64,000 nucleotides of DNA from Hydrangea macrophylla (GCA_033977485.1 CM066989.1:32155095-32219094), one strand, 5' to 3'; shown: positions 10,132-22,191, counted from the stretch's first letter. The notes: generated by a model not told the origin, from the letters alone. Program-made: numbers and translations.

Positions 10132-11961
10132 GTGTTTGTTAGTACAAATGCTGTTTTCTTAGAGGATGATTATATCATGAACCATAAACCTAAGGGAAGG
10201 ATAGATCTTAGAGAGATAGAAGGAGAGCCCTCAGTCCAACCCGCAGTCGATAACGATGTAAATCAAGAAAATACCATTTCTTCACCCATTTCCACACCGG
10301 TACCTCGTCGTAGTGGGAGGATTATCAGCCAGCCTGATAGATACATGTTCTTAGGAGAAGTTTTTGAAGCTGTCTCCATAGAATCCGAATCTGATCCTGC
10401 CACGTATGAAGAGGCAATGGCTGATGTTGATTCAGCTCATTGGGTTAAAGCTATGAAGGCTGAATTGGAATCTATGGATTCCAATCAGGTCTGGGATCTT
10501 GTAGAACTTCCAGCCAATATTAAACCCATTGGTTGTAAGTGGGTCTATAAGAGGATCTGATGGAAGGGTTGAAACCTTTAAGGCAAGGCTTGCAGCGAAA
10601 GGTTATACTCAGAGGGAGGGCATTGACTATGAGGAAACCTTCTCGCCGGTAGCCATGCTCAAGTCCATCAGGGTACTCTTATCCATTGCCGCATGCCTAG
10701 ATTATGAAATCTGGCAGGTGGACGTCAAGACTGCATTCTTGAATGGAAATCTTGAGGAGGACATCTATATGCAACTACCAGAAGGGTTCATAGCTGGTCG
10801 AAAAGGTAACTTGGTATGCAAGTTGCAAAAGTCCATTTATGGGCTTAAGCAAGCATCCAGAAGTTGGAACATCCGATTTGACCAAGCGGTAAAATCGTTT
10901 GGTTTCATAAAGAATCTAGATGAGCCTTGTGTATACAAGAAGTGTGAAGGATAAGTGGTAGCTTTTCTTGTTTTCTACGTTGACAATATTCTACTCATTG
11001 GGAATGATGTAGCAGCATTGTCAACAGTTAAGGTTTGGCTAGCTAGTACTTTCGATATGAAGGATCTAGGAGAGACGAGCTATAATCTTGGGATAAAGCT
11101 CTTTCGGGATCGCAAGCGAAAGATAATGGGATTATCTCAAGCTGGTTATATCGATAAGGTGCTAACTAGGTTTTCAATGGATAATTCGAAGAAAGGTTTA
11201 TTACCTTTCAGGCATGGTTTAGCATTCTCCAAGGACCAGTGTCCTAAGACACAGGAGGAGAAGAATCGCATGGCAGGAGTCCCCTATGCCTCGGCAGTGG
11301 GAAGTCTCATGTATGCGATGTTGTGCACTAGACCAGATATCTGCTTTGCCATAGGCATGGTCAGCAGGTACCAATCAAATCCAGGTCCAGAGCACTGGAC
11401 AGCCATTAAGCACATTCTTAAGTACTTGAGAAGGACTAAAAATTACATGTTTATGTATGGCAGCAGTGAATTAATTCCAGTAGGATACACTGATTCGGAC
11501 TTTATGTCAGATAAAGATTCAAGGAAGTCAACATCCAGACATCTCTTTACTTGGGAGGTGGTGCTGTTAGTTGGAGGAGCATTAAGCATAAATGCATTGC
11601 AGACTCAACTATAGAAGCTGAGTATGTGGCTGCTTGTGAAGCCGCAAAGGAAGTTGTTTGGCTCAAGAAGTTTCTTATAGAGTTCGAGGTGGTACCAGCG
11701 TCGCTGTCACCTATTACACTTTATTGTGATAATAGTGGGGCAGTGGCTCAGTCCAAGGAGCCAAGGAACCATGGGAAGGGAAAGCACGTAGAGCGGAAAT
11801 ATCATCTAATTCGAGATATTGTTCAACGTGGAGATGTGACTGTCACCAAGATTACCACCGCTGACAATCTTGTGGATCCATTTACAAAGGCCTTGCCACA
11901 GAAGGTCTTTGATCGTCATCTAGATAGTCTAGGTCTTAGATGTAGTTCTGAATGGTTATGA
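10132..11961 (+). pseudogene. copia reverse transcriptase and RNase H, broken
   Basis: Open segments are 10132-10560, 10529-10954, 10955-11614 and 11551-11961, separated by a five-base deletion near 10550, a TAA at 10952-10954 and a frameshift near 11555. RT motifs include QVDVKTAFLNGNLEEDIYM and KSIYGLKQASRSW. The catalytic YVDD reads YVDN (about 10977-10990), so an essential aspartate is also lost; copy 2 keeps YVDD. RNase H motifs are YTDSDF and EAEYVAACEAAKE, with HVERKYHLIRD near the C terminus. The stop is directly before the polypurine tract. Confidence 0.92.
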
Positions 11962-11963
11962 GT

Positions 11964-11976
11964 GCAAGTGGGAGTT
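11964..11976 (+). other. Polypurine tract of copia copy 1
   Basis: GCAAGTGGGAGTT lies immediately before the 3' LTR, the expected plus-strand primer position. Confidence 0.8.
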
Positions 11977-13464
11977 TATTGGGTTTGTGCCCTCAAACCA
12001 TTACTTTGTGTATGAGACATTGACATTTTAATATATGAATATCAATTTTACATTTTATAGTGTATGTTTCTTTCATAAGATGATTGTCAATCCTTAAGTA
12101 TCATAGTAGGTAACTCATGTGTGTATGAGATACATACAAGTGAGATACGAATTGCTATCCTTTGATACTTAGAACTTGTCACAGTGGATGATGAGACTGG
12201 ATACCTCATCAGGTCTACACTGTAGCATGATTAACTACCATTGGATGGAATGATTAATCTCAATCACTAGAGTGTGACTCTTAGTTAACATGCTAGTGCT
12301 TATAGTGCATTGACGGACCTGAGCTTTCCTACCGACGCTTAAAGCTGTCAGCAGTCGATAGGAAGCCATAACTTGTGTAAGGTACGTGTTCTCAATCTTG
12401 AGACGATTATGAACACAGACTGCGGATATGACTGCTTTGACTTACCAATCAGTGAGGTCTATAAAAGATCAACACCTGGGTATCTTGGGTATGTCATGTT
12501 CACAGGGTTGTGAACATTTATTGTCAAGATAGAATCTACCCTCTGATTCAGAGTAAGCATTCCCTTGAGAATGTCACTAGTTGATTACTGAGAACTGTAG
12601 TCTTATTGATAAGTAGTTTCAACATGTTTGGTAATCATAAGAGGTGAATGAGACTCAAGGAATATAAGAAGTAATTGTGATTCAGGTTGACAGTAACAGT
12701 TATCCGACTACCTGGATATGATTACGGATGCTGATGATAGAGGGACATCAGTACACCATATAAGTCTAGTTACCGTTTCGGATATGTTCTTTTGTGTTGG
12801 AGTTCAGTTATCGTTTTATAGTGGAGTAAATGTTAATTGATCAGTCGATTAATTTGCTGATCAAAGAGTTTGGTCATGGGAATTAATCAACTGATCTGAG
12901 CCAACAATAAAAGCCTAGGAGGTCCCACTCTTAGCTCCGCTAGGATGTTTGGAAAGGCATAAGAGGATCTTGTCAAGATAGGTTCGATCGATCAAAGTAG
13001 TCTCGATCAATTGAAGTCTAGACATGTTCGATCGATCGAAGTTTGATCGATCCAGGTCACTTCAATCGGTGGAAGGTCAAAGTCGGTTTTGGAAATCTAT
13101 AACTAGGGCAGCTGCGTTCAGGGTTCAATAATCATTGTTTTTCCTATACGCAAGCTGCAGAAATTGTTTAGGGTTTTCCTTGGCCTTCTTATCCTCCCCG
13201 TTGGAGTTCCCACCAACTCTAGCCTCTCCGACAGCATCCATAGGAGACATATGGGTGAAGACAACCTGGTGGAAGCTGTTGTACTGTCAAGAAGGTTGAA
13301 GATTTCAGAATTGGGTTCAAGACTGTAAGGTATAACACTTGTCCCCTCTTGTTAGTACGCATCTATGGAATTGACGAGTAGTAGATCCTCGGATACCAAA
13401 AGTTTTTGTAACTCAACCTTTCCGCTGCGCGTTTAGAAATTAATTTAAACCTGTTTTTCCTTCA
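11977..13464 (+). repeat. 3' LTR of copia copy 1
   Basis: 1488 bp, ending CCTTCA before GCATG. The first two bases have changed from TG to TA. It retains the roughly 281 bp missing from the 5' LTR. The TATA equivalent reads CTATAACTAGGG near 13100, also decayed. Confidence 0.95.
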
Positions 13465-13469
13465 GCATG

Positions 13470-14140
13470 AAACAATGCAGCCCACTCATCTCACTGATTC
13501 TTTTACCTCGACCACAAAATCCAACACAAACAGTTTCCCTGAACCATTGGCCCATGGCCGTTAGGTTTAGAATGTTTGTCGATATGCCTACCGTATCCGA
13601 ATCGGCTTGGGCGTACCTAGACATTCAAGGTTACAGTAACCTGATCGGTCTACCGTATCTGAATCGGCCTGGACATGATCGAACTAGCCTATCGTATTTG
13701 AATCGACCTGGGCTCAGTCCCTCTTAATTAACCTAAAGTATCCAAATCGACCTGGGATAATTAAGGCTATAACACATCGCTAATTGGTCTGCCGTATCCG
13801 AGTCGACTTGGGCTCAATCCTTCCCAATTAACCTGCCGTATCCGAATCGACCTGGGATAATTAGGGTCGCAACTCACATAACACATTCTCTCGACTCTTC
13901 TCAACTCACCATCTCACACCATGCATGTCAACTCGACTAAAACATGTATGTCACATGACTCATGCGACGATACATAATTACTGGAAAGTAACAACAATCG
14001 AGCGTACACGAAGTCGAGTCTTTTTAACTTAATTTATTAAAAATAGATTCTGAAATAACATATTTCCTAAATAGTGCCTTAAAAAATTTCAAAACTTCTT
14101 CCAACCAGTTCCTTATATAAAAATAGATAGAATTGGAAAA
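13470..14140 (-). repeat. Probable chromovirus-type LTR remnant, reversed (part 2)
   Basis: Continuation of 4553-5041 after removal of the copia insert (joined across GCATG). It contains six copies of a 24-base word (13588-13860). No frame is present. Assignment rests on layout only. Confidence 0.35.
13588..13860. repeat. Six dispersed copies of a 24-bp word
   Basis: CTGCCGTATCCGAATCGACC and variants start at about 13588, 13650, 13689, 13733, 13789 and 13832, separated by 39-62 bp. This resembles the short repeats inside the chromovirus LTR at 18020-18110. Confidence 0.8.
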
Positions 14141-14154
14141 ATGCCCAGTCGTGC

Positions 14155-14610
14155 GAGCGGGTCACTTGTGCGAGGGTTTGCTCGCGCGAGCCGCGGGTGT
14201 GGGCCTTTGTCCAAGATTTTCCAAAATATATATATATTTTATATTTTTATTCATTTATTTATTATAATTAAAATTATTATTATTATTATTATTATTATTG
14301 TTATTTTTTTAAACCTTTATGTCAAAAACTTTGCTCTCGCGCATGAGCGCAAGCCAAATAGCAAATAACCCAACTCGTGTGAGGGCTTGCTCGCGCGGGC
14401 CGTGGGTGTGGGCCTTTGTCCAAGATTTTCCAAAATATAAATTTTTTATATTTTTATTCATTTATTTATTATAATTAAAATAATAATAATAATAATAATA
14501 AATTATTGTTATTGTTATTATGATTATTATTATTATTATTTTTTTTAAACCTTTATGTCAAAAACTTCACTCTCACGCAAGGGAGCAAGCCAAATTGCAT
14601 ATAACCCAAC
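14155..14610. repeat. Two tandem copies of a roughly 209-bp unit
   Basis: The GGGCCTTTGTCCAAGATTTT segment occurs at 14201 and 14410. Each unit has a TTGCTCGCGCGAGCC-like GC-rich palindrome, then (TTA)n or (TAA)n, then AAACCTTTATGTCAAAAACT. Low-complexity trinucleotide runs make the alignment ragged. Confidence 0.75.
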
Positions 14611-14734
14611 TTTTATTTCAGATATTACTGGGATTAACTTTCACGAGGTCTCATGGAATGAGAATAAACAGCATCAAAGTTGATACCTGGTATTGCTTTT
14701 ATGAGGTTTTGAGATGTGTAAAAAAATAAGATCC

Positions 14735-15999
14735 AATTTGGAAACCACAAATTACTTTTTTTAAGTACAAATGGGGAATTAATTTTAAATGTTTTCACAA
14801 CTAGCAGTTTTTTTTTTTGGCTCGTAATCTTTGTATTGCAATCTAGTAGTAATTAGTTAATATCACAGCTTTTGACATTGATGAAATAAAGAAATCTTGA
14901 TAATACACCTTCCAAAAAAAAAAAACATTAAGCGAAGATACAACAGTGATAGTTGCTAGGAACATGCACAACTGGAAACAAATATTGTATGAACTGGATT
15001 TCCTAACAGTACATCATGCAGGTTTTATTCTACATTATATAAATAGAAATTAGGCATGGATTACATCAAAAGAGAATTAGAAATACTCACTGTAATTTAT
15101 TTTAGAAACTAAAACCTTTCATAATTATCATACAAAACAGATTTTGGTTAAAGTTTGAAAAATCATAATTTTTTTCAAGCTTGAATTTTCAAAAACAAGT
15201 TCATCAATGGTGATTCTCAGTTCAAGTGATATAAACAGAAATTGACACATGAAATACATTATAAGTGAGTTAAGAATATTCTCTTAATTCGTAGTTGTAT
15301 GTGTTGAGCAGAAAATCCAAATATTAAGAATCCAAGTAAGCTTGGCTATGGGGTTTCAAGCTTTTCTCACTGTGTATAACTCTCTGTGTTTTCTCCTTTT
15401 CTCTCAAATTGTGTGTAGTGCCCCGAATTGTGAGTTGTGTGAGAGTTTATATAAACTCAATTCTCTTGCTTGGGTTCCAAGAGCCTTCTCCCTCACAATA
15501 CAATAATAATAAAAAAAAATAAAAAAACTATATATATATACATACAATTATACATAAAGTCACAGCTCACACATTCAGATTGTACATATATACATTACGT
15601 AATAAGCTGGAATTTTAGTTTGTAGGAGTTGCTAGAGTTGTTAGGGGCCAATTTAGTGTTTGGGAAACTAGCTTTTGGTCTAAAATTATTACACATTTAC
15701 ATTCCCAACAGGGCCTAAGGTGATGATTAGATTCATTTATGAGATTGCAAGTACAAATAGTAATCTGATAGGCAAATTCCCTACCATTGTCAACCTTCTC
15801 AATGCACGAGTAGGAAGATACAAAATCCATGTAATTAAACCGCCTCCCTCACAAAGTTTGCAGACCAGGGGAAAAAAAAAATTAAAAATCCAAACAAACA
15901 GAGACTTGGCAACTATCTAGGGTTTACGCCTTGTGTTTCTTTATTGGGGACACAAGACCTTTTTTGTAAACACACACACACACACATATATATATATAA
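14735..15999. other. No gene recognised
   Basis: About 1.26 kb, AT-rich, without a convincing frame. It contains a perfect 16-base palindromic TATA sequence, GAGTTTATATAAACTC (15443-15458), and A- and TA-rich runs near 15505-15545. Confidence 0.5.
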
Positions 16000-16457
16000 G
16001 GGCAAATTACACTGACCTTCCTTGAGGTATATGACAATTGCAGGGACCTCTCCTCTAGTTTGGAAAATAACACTCACCTCCCCTCTATCTAAGATTACCA
16101 ATTTACCCCTTATCTCCTTATACATATATATGTGTGTGTGTGTGTGTGCGCTTGCGCGCATTAGATAAAATTATATGTACATTAGTAAATTTTAAAGATT
16201 TAGATTTATAATATTTACCCTTAACTTTATAAAAATGTGCCGTTATTAAAATAAAATAAAATAAAAATTTATAAATGAAAGGGTAACGCTACGCTTCCCA
16301 AATTTCTTTCCCAAAAGTGTTTCCTAACACATTTGGCAGCGGACCCAATTGATTTTGATTGGTTGATGTTAAAGTGGTTCCACAGTGGTCCCACTTCAAT
16401 ATCATTTGGGATTAAAATTTGGGAAGCATAGCATTACTCTAAATAAATGTTCTAATG
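16000..16457. mobile_element. One-armed relative of the 2834-3969 MITE
   Basis: Collinear with the left arm of that element from GGGCAAATTACACTGACC to the ...TTCTAATG word just inside its fold point, including the nested 149-bp unit (about 16281-16439). The second arm and its TIR are absent, and no target duplication is visible. Confidence 0.8.
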
Positions 16458-17117
16458 CATTCCTACTGTGTCTCAATTCGGGACTGCCACATTGGCCATA
16501 TCCGGGTTCTTACTTGAACACCCATAATCAACTTAGTGGGTTAATACCCACATCACACATACATTCAAATCATCATTAAATGATTAATAATGCATGCTAA
16601 ATATAATTAAAATAATCCGCGAGAGCAGGTGTCACACAATATCAACTCCTACTCTCTTACTGCACCTCATCACCTCTCCCAGATCCTTGAAGCGTCATCA
16701 GCCAGTCTACCTCTATATGTGTACGTGTATCTATTAAAGATTCTGTGATGCAATCTCTTCTTCATGGGATCTCTTCTTTTCAATTTTTCCCAATACGTCC
16801 GTCATGCGATCTTTTCTTCATGGGCATGTAGATGGAGGGTGATGAATAAGATGACGTATGATCAATCTATCTATATAGACAGGGGCAGAGCATAGTATAG
16901 ATAAGCAGGGGCCATGGTCCCGACATATTTTAGCCAACTTTGATAATTTTACCTTATAAATTTGTAATAATTATACATATTACATACATTTGGCCCCTAC
17001 AAAAGTTTTGAATTAATTGAGTATGTATGTTTATTGTAAAATTTTAAAATTAACTTACATATTGGCCCCTTCAGTATAATAACTTTTACATAATGGTTCA
17101 TGCTAAAATACATATTG
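16458..17117. other. No gene; possible LTR end near 16632
   Basis: Noncoding. GGTGTCACA at about 16624-16632 would be the start of a reversed chromovirus-type LTR, and what follows is purine-rich on the minus strand. A segment near 16880-17000 (GGGGCAGAGC ... GGCCCC) looks like degraded transposon sequence but has no recognisable ends. Confidence 0.35.
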
Positions 17118-19194
17118 TGTCACGACCCATCCTGCTACGCGTGGAAATAGGACACGTGGCACGCCATCAAGACTCATCCAGTTCATTAAAGTGAAATTAG
17201 CAGCGGAAAGCATAGTAAAAATCCACTAAAATCAGAGTTATAAAAAGTTTTGCCCAATTGAAATCTATCCAAAAGAAATTAGTTTTGAAAACAGAGGTCC
17301 AGTCAACTGAATCGGGGATCCGGTCGACTGGAGACCTGAAGTAGAAAGTTTCAAAAGACCAATAGCCCATCCAGTCGACTGTGTCGGGTGTCCAGTCGAC
17401 TGGGCCTTCATTTTTCAGTCGAATGACTCCTCCCAGTCGACTGTGCCTTTAAGTAGAATCAAAATCAACATTTTCGAAAAGGGTCTAGTCGACCGAAACA
17501 TGGTCCAGACGACTGGATTTGCCACATTTAAAAGCAGTGTGTAAAATTGAACAGTGGTCCAGTCGATTGATCGGGGACACAGTCGACTGATTCCCAGCAG
17601 ATTGCTGAGCATTCTGCAGAACCACACCAAGGGTCTTCCAATCAAAACTAAAACAACCACCACTATATTACCACGGTTTAAAACATAAATACAGGAGTTT
17701 GAATACAAAAATACAATACTACGAAACTACCCCGAGGATCTATTACAACATTTTACAATTTCCCAAATCCTTATACAAGTTTAGGGAAAAGGAACAAAAA
17801 TATAAACAAATTTGATTCCCCCGGCATTCCTCAACGGCCTCACTCCTCACGCTTCTTCTTGTCTTTCTTCTTACCTGCAATGGAGTAAATCTCCACTGCT
17901 CAGCTATATGCTGATTGCCCAAGTTCCAACATATGCAATATATAATAAAACATGCTCTAGTCTCACAATTCATAACAAATAGTTTCTAGGGAGAAAAATA
18001 CGCTATTATCCGGTAAGGACAAGTCCAAGTCTTAAACCACGATGCCAATGGCAAGTCCAAGTCTATCAACCATTGCATCCCCAAGTACCATGGCAAGTCC
18101 AAGTCTATCAACCATGCACAGTAGCCGTCGCTACTAAATTCTCAAACATCGAGAAGCTTATTCCGGCATGAAATTGTATAAATCCCCCCTTTGACCCATA
18201 TAGACAACTCAACATGCTCGCATAAAAGTAGACATGCTTTTCACATTTAATTGCGTGCATAATTAGCGGGCCTAAGATTAACACATGAATTTTGCCCGGA
18301 TCTCAATTTCGTCGTCGAAATCTAAAACATGTATATTCCTATATTTCAAAAGTTAGAACTTCATACCTCGTGCGATTCTCTCCAAACTTTGAAGGATCGA
18401 CTATAGGGCCAATTAAACGTCGGATCTCAAATTTGAGATGATTCCTACAAGTTTATAGGGGTTTTCCCCAAAAGTATAGAAATTAAATTTTTACAAAAGT
18501 TTGCCAAACATGGCCTAATGACTATCAAAACGTAGGTCTTACCTCCACGAGTTCAAATCTCGAATTTGGAGAAAATCTGACGGACGAAAGGTCGCCGATC
18601 GTCGTCACAAAGCCCATGGCAACATATCTCCTTTTCTCTCTCCTCTCCCAAGATATTATATGAGGTTTGTGAGAAATGAATTCTTACCCTCCTCTGTTTA
18701 TAGACAAACGTCTCGGAAATCGTGTTTACCTCCTTGCGAGTTTCTCAAACTTCTAATTAATCCATGAAACGTCGCACACGTCCATTTTATGACTTTACGA
18801 GTGTAAATTTTAAATTACAAAAGTTTTCGACTAAGTCTCGTTTGGGTCCAAAAATTACGTCCGAAAACTAAATTCTATAAAATCTCTACACAACCTACCT
18901 TTTGTTTAATGTGACACTCACGTTCTCACCACAGTTCTCAAAATGCTCTACTGCTACATTAAAATTACCAGAAATTATACTACACAGGTATAATTCACTA
19001 TTCATAAAATACCATAAAGTCAAATAATATTTAAATCACATACCATGCCAATGAAATCTTGCTTACCAAAATCACGTGTCCTTACTGACACGTCACTGTT
19101 GACCCACAGTCAACTTCAATCCACATTATCAATGAACACTCATAATTCCACAATGCCATTTTTAAAACATATAAATTTTGGAACTGGTGTGACA
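17118..19194 (-). repeat. 3' LTR of the chromovirus
   Basis: 2077 bp, running on the minus strand from TGTCACACCAG (19194) to GGGTCGTGACA (17118), directly after the polypurine tract. A minus-strand TATA-like GTCTATAAACAG lies near 18702-18713. Three copies of CAAGTCCAAGTCT occur at 18020-18105. Confidence 0.8.
17300..17590. repeat. CAGTCGACTG palindrome array in the chromovirus LTR
   Basis: Perfect CAGTCGACTG at 17372, 17393, 17434 and 17580, plus about five copies with one or two changes (17300, 17331, 17416, 17486, 17505, 17559). On the minus strand these are in the LTR 3' part, downstream of the TATA-like box. The same word is arrayed in the unrelated solo LTR at 28040-28185. Confidence 0.85.
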
Positions 19195-19212
19195 ACTCTC
19201 CCCTCCAAAAAG
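19195..19212 (-). other. Polypurine tract of the chromovirus
   Basis: Minus strand CTTTTTGGAGGGGAGAGT ends at the LTR start. Confidence 0.8.
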
Positions 19213-19244
19213 GAAGTTTGTCCCCAAACTTTACCTCATACGTT

Positions 19245-19538
19245 GAACAGGTACGGATACTCATTCCTCATTTCTTCCTCATTTTCCTATGTAGCCTCTT
19301 CAAGCGTGTGACTACGCCACATTATTTTCACCATTGGAATTGTCTTAGTTCTCAAGACTTGCTCTTTTCGATCTAGAATCTCTATCGGTTGTTCCACATA
19401 AGTCAAGTCTCCCTGAATCTGTAACGGCTCAGGTACAATGATCTTACTCGCATCTGTCATACACCGTCTTAACATAGATACATGAACTACATTGTGCACA
19501 TGTTCCAATTCTGATGAAAAAGCCAATCGGTTAGCCAC
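19245..19538 (-). pseudogene. Chromovirus integrase C terminus with chromodomain
   Basis: The segment HNVVHVSMLRRCMTDASKII is followed by IQGDLTYVEQPIEILDRKEQVLRTKTI, then VKIMWRSHTLEEATWE and the acidic end of the frame. This is the GPY-to-chromodomain layout of plant chromoviruses. The chromodomain directs insertion towards particular chromatin. It is separated from the upstream integrase (19725-20400) by a disrupted stretch of about 190 bp. Confidence 0.8.
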
Positions 19539-19724
19539 TGGTCCTACTCTCTATAGGATCTCAAAAGGTCCGATAAATCTCAGGTTAAGCTTCCCCCGCT
19601 TTCCAAATCAAACAATGTCTTTCAAAAGTGATACTCATAAGTAGACAAAGTCTCCCACTTCAAAGGTCATCGGTCATCATTTAGAGTCTGCATAGCTCTT
19701 GTGATGACTCTGAGCTACCTTAAG

Positions 19725-20400
19725 TCACTCCTGAATCAACTTTACCTTCTCAGTAGTCACCTGTATTAGTTCAGGTCGTAGCAACTTTCTTTCTCCAACC
19801 TCGGTCCAACAAATCAACGAACGACACTTTCGACCATATAAGGCTTCATACGGTGCCATCCCAATACTTGACTGAAATCCGTTGTTGTAGGCGAATTCAA
19901 TTAATGGTAATTGTTTCTCCCAGTCCCTCCCAAAATCTAGAACACAAAGTCTCAACATATCTTCTAATGTCTGGATCGTACGTTCTAACTGCCCGTCGGT
20001 CTGAGGATGGAATGAGGTACTAAATCTCAACTTCATACCCATAGCCTTCTGTAGACTTCCCCAAAATCTCGTCGTAAAACTACTATCATGATCCGATATG
20101 ATCACGGCTAGAACTCTGTATAGTCTTACAATCTTTTTCACATACAACTCCGCTAACCTTACAGGCTTAGTTGTCTTGATCGGTAGAAAATGCACTGACT
20201 TTGTTAATCGGTCAACTATCACCCAAATCTTATCATTCTTGTTGAACGATTGTGGAAATCCAGAAACAAAGTCCATCGTAATCTCGTCCCATTTCCACTC
20301 TGACACTGGTAATGGCTGTAGTAACCCCACTGGTACTTGTCTCGTTGCTTTCACTTGCTGACTTGCTGAACACTCAGAAACATATTTAGCAATTTCACGC
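19725..20400 (-). pseudogene. Chromovirus integrase core, truncated at its N-terminal side
   Basis: The frame reads SASQQ, VKATRQVPVGLLQPLPVSEW, then the RNase H-fold core with WDEITMDFVSGFP (first Asp), IISDHDSSFTTRFW (second Asp) and HPQTDGQLERT (Glu), and LIEFAYNNGFQSSIGMAPYEALYGRKCRS. The catalytic acids are visible, although the usual DRD or DRG after the second Asp is DHD. The frame is severed at 20400 by the Tat LTR, so the zinc-binding part is missing. Confidence 0.9.
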
Positions 20401-20676
20401 TATGGACACGCGGCCTCCATGAGCCCACCCCCGTTTCTTTCCCAGCGGGGTTTCGGAGTTGATTTTTTTTTTGTTTTGAAATGTGTTTTGAAAGGAAAGA
20501 AAAGGTCTTTTTAAAAAAAATATAGAGTCGCTACTTGGTCTTTAGGGAACCAAGAAACCCAATTTGACTCATCCAAATGGATAAAGGGCACCAGCCTTTC
20601 ATAACCAAAGAACTTGGCTCGAGGTTTTGGTGCGAGAGAGGAAGGAGGCTTTGTCACGACTAAAACACCCTCAACT
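20401..20676 (-). repeat. 3' LTR of the Tat element, distal piece
   Basis: Matches 53497-53770 of the 5' LTR (GGACACGCGGCCTCC... CACCCTCAACT). The terminal TG has become TA. Interrupted after CAACT by the copia element; continues at 35227. Confidence 0.9.
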
Positions 20677-22176
20677 TGCAGGAAAAAATGGGTTTAAAAC
20701 TATTTTAAACGCGCAGCGGAAATATGAAGTTCCAAAACTTATTTGTAGCCCAGGATCTACTACTCGTCAATTCTATAGATGCGTACTAACAAGAGGGGAC
20801 AAGATGTTATACCTTTGTGTCTTGAACCCAATTCTGATTTTCTTCTTCCTTGGTGATGTAGCAACCTCCACTAGGTTGTCTTCAACCTTATGTCTCCTGC
20901 AGATGCTTCCCAGAAAGACTAGAGATGGTGGGATCTCTAATAGAGAGGAAGGAGAAGGGTTTGGTGCTTTAAAATAGTTTCTGCAGCTTCTGACGTTCAA
21001 AACGACGAACAACCTTTCTAGAACGCAGCTGCCCTATTTATAGATTCCCAGAACCGACCTAACGTTCGACCAATCGAAGTGGCCTCGATCGATCGAACCT
21101 TCAATCGATCGAACCACACTCAAGCGATCGAACTTGCCATGACTGCGATCGATCGAAGCAACTTCAATCGATCGAACCTGCCTTGACAAGATCCTCATGT
21201 GCCTTTCCAAACAACCTAGCGGAGCTAAGAGTGGGACCTCCTAGGCTCTTAATTGTTGGCTCAGACCAGCGGTTAATTCTCGTGATCAAACTCTTTGATC
21301 AGCAAACTAACCAGTTGATCAGTTAATGTTTACTCCACTATAAAACGATAACTAAACTCCAACGCAAAAGAACATATCCAAAGTGATAACTAGACTTGTA
21401 TGTTGTAATAATGTCCCTCTACCATCAGCATTCGTAATCATATTCAGGTAGTCGGATAACTGTTACTGTCAACCTGAATCATGATTACTTCTTGTATTCC
21501 TTGAGTCTCATTCACCTCTCATGATTACCAAACATGTTGATAACTACTTATCAACAAGACTACAGTTCTCAGTAATCAACTTGGTGACATTCTCAAGGGA
21601 ATGCTTACTCTGAATCAGAAGATAGATTCTATCTTGACAATAAATGTTCACAACCCTGTGAACATGATATACCCAAGATACCCAGGTGTTGATCTTCTAT
21701 AAACCTTACTGATTGGTAAGTCAAAATAGCCATATCCATAGTTTGTGTTCATAATCGTCTCAAGATTGAGAACACGTACCTTATACAAGTTATGAGTTCC
21801 TATTAACTATTGATAGTCTTGAGTGTCAATAGGAAAGCTCAGGTCCGTCAATACACTATAAGCACTAGCATATTAACTAAGAGTTACACTCTAGTAATTG
21901 TGATTAATCACTCCATCCAATGGTAGTTAATCATGCTACAGTTTAAACCTAATAAGATATCCAGTCTCATCATCCACTCTGACAAGTTCTAAGTATCAAA
22001 GAATAGTAATTCGTATCGCACTTGTATGTATCTCATACACACACAAATTACCTACTATGATACTTAAGGATTAACAATCATCTCATGAAAGAAATATACA
22101 CAATGAAATGTAAAGCTGATATCTAAATGTCAATGTCTCATACATAAAGTAGTGGTTTGAGGGCACAACCCAAACA
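20677..22176 (-). repeat. 3' LTR of copia copy 2
   Basis: About 1500 bp. It contains the palindrome array (about 21063-21180) in the inverse order and the TATA word as CTATTTATAG near 21035. Confidence 0.92.
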
Positions 22177-22191
22177 AACTCTCACTTGCAC

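Larger units (their letters stand above)
5042..13464 (+). mobile_element. Full-length degenerate Ty1/copia retrotransposon (copy 1)
   Basis: Complete structure: 5-bp duplication GCATG (5037-5041, 13465-13469), 5' LTR, PBS matching initiator tRNA-Met, a leader of about 1.7 kb, gag, protease, integrase, reverse transcriptase and RNase H in copia order, polypurine tract and 3' LTR. Every coding section has stops or frameshifts, so it cannot make its own proteins. The same family gives the minus-strand copy at 20677-35221, which serves as the comparison for locating the breaks. The LTR termini are TGTTGGG...CTTCA; the 3' LTR start has decayed to TATTGGG. The lineage within copia was not determined. 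Confidence 0.95.
17118..20400 (-). mobile_element. Ty3/gypsy chromovirus, 3' part only
   Basis: Reading the minus strand: integrase, chromodomain, polypurine tract, 3' LTR. The LTR ends are mirror-like (TGTCACACC...GTGACA). The element is cut at 20400/20401 in the integrase N-terminal region by the Tat element. The rest of its pol, gag and 5' LTR should lie beyond that element, but the sequence after 55444 is not chromovirus. Lineage looks Tekay/Del-like from the integrase wording. Confidence 0.85.

Noticed and set aside
13588..13860. CRISPR-like array
   Set aside because: Repeats are degenerate and unevenly spaced, and the context is a plant LTR.
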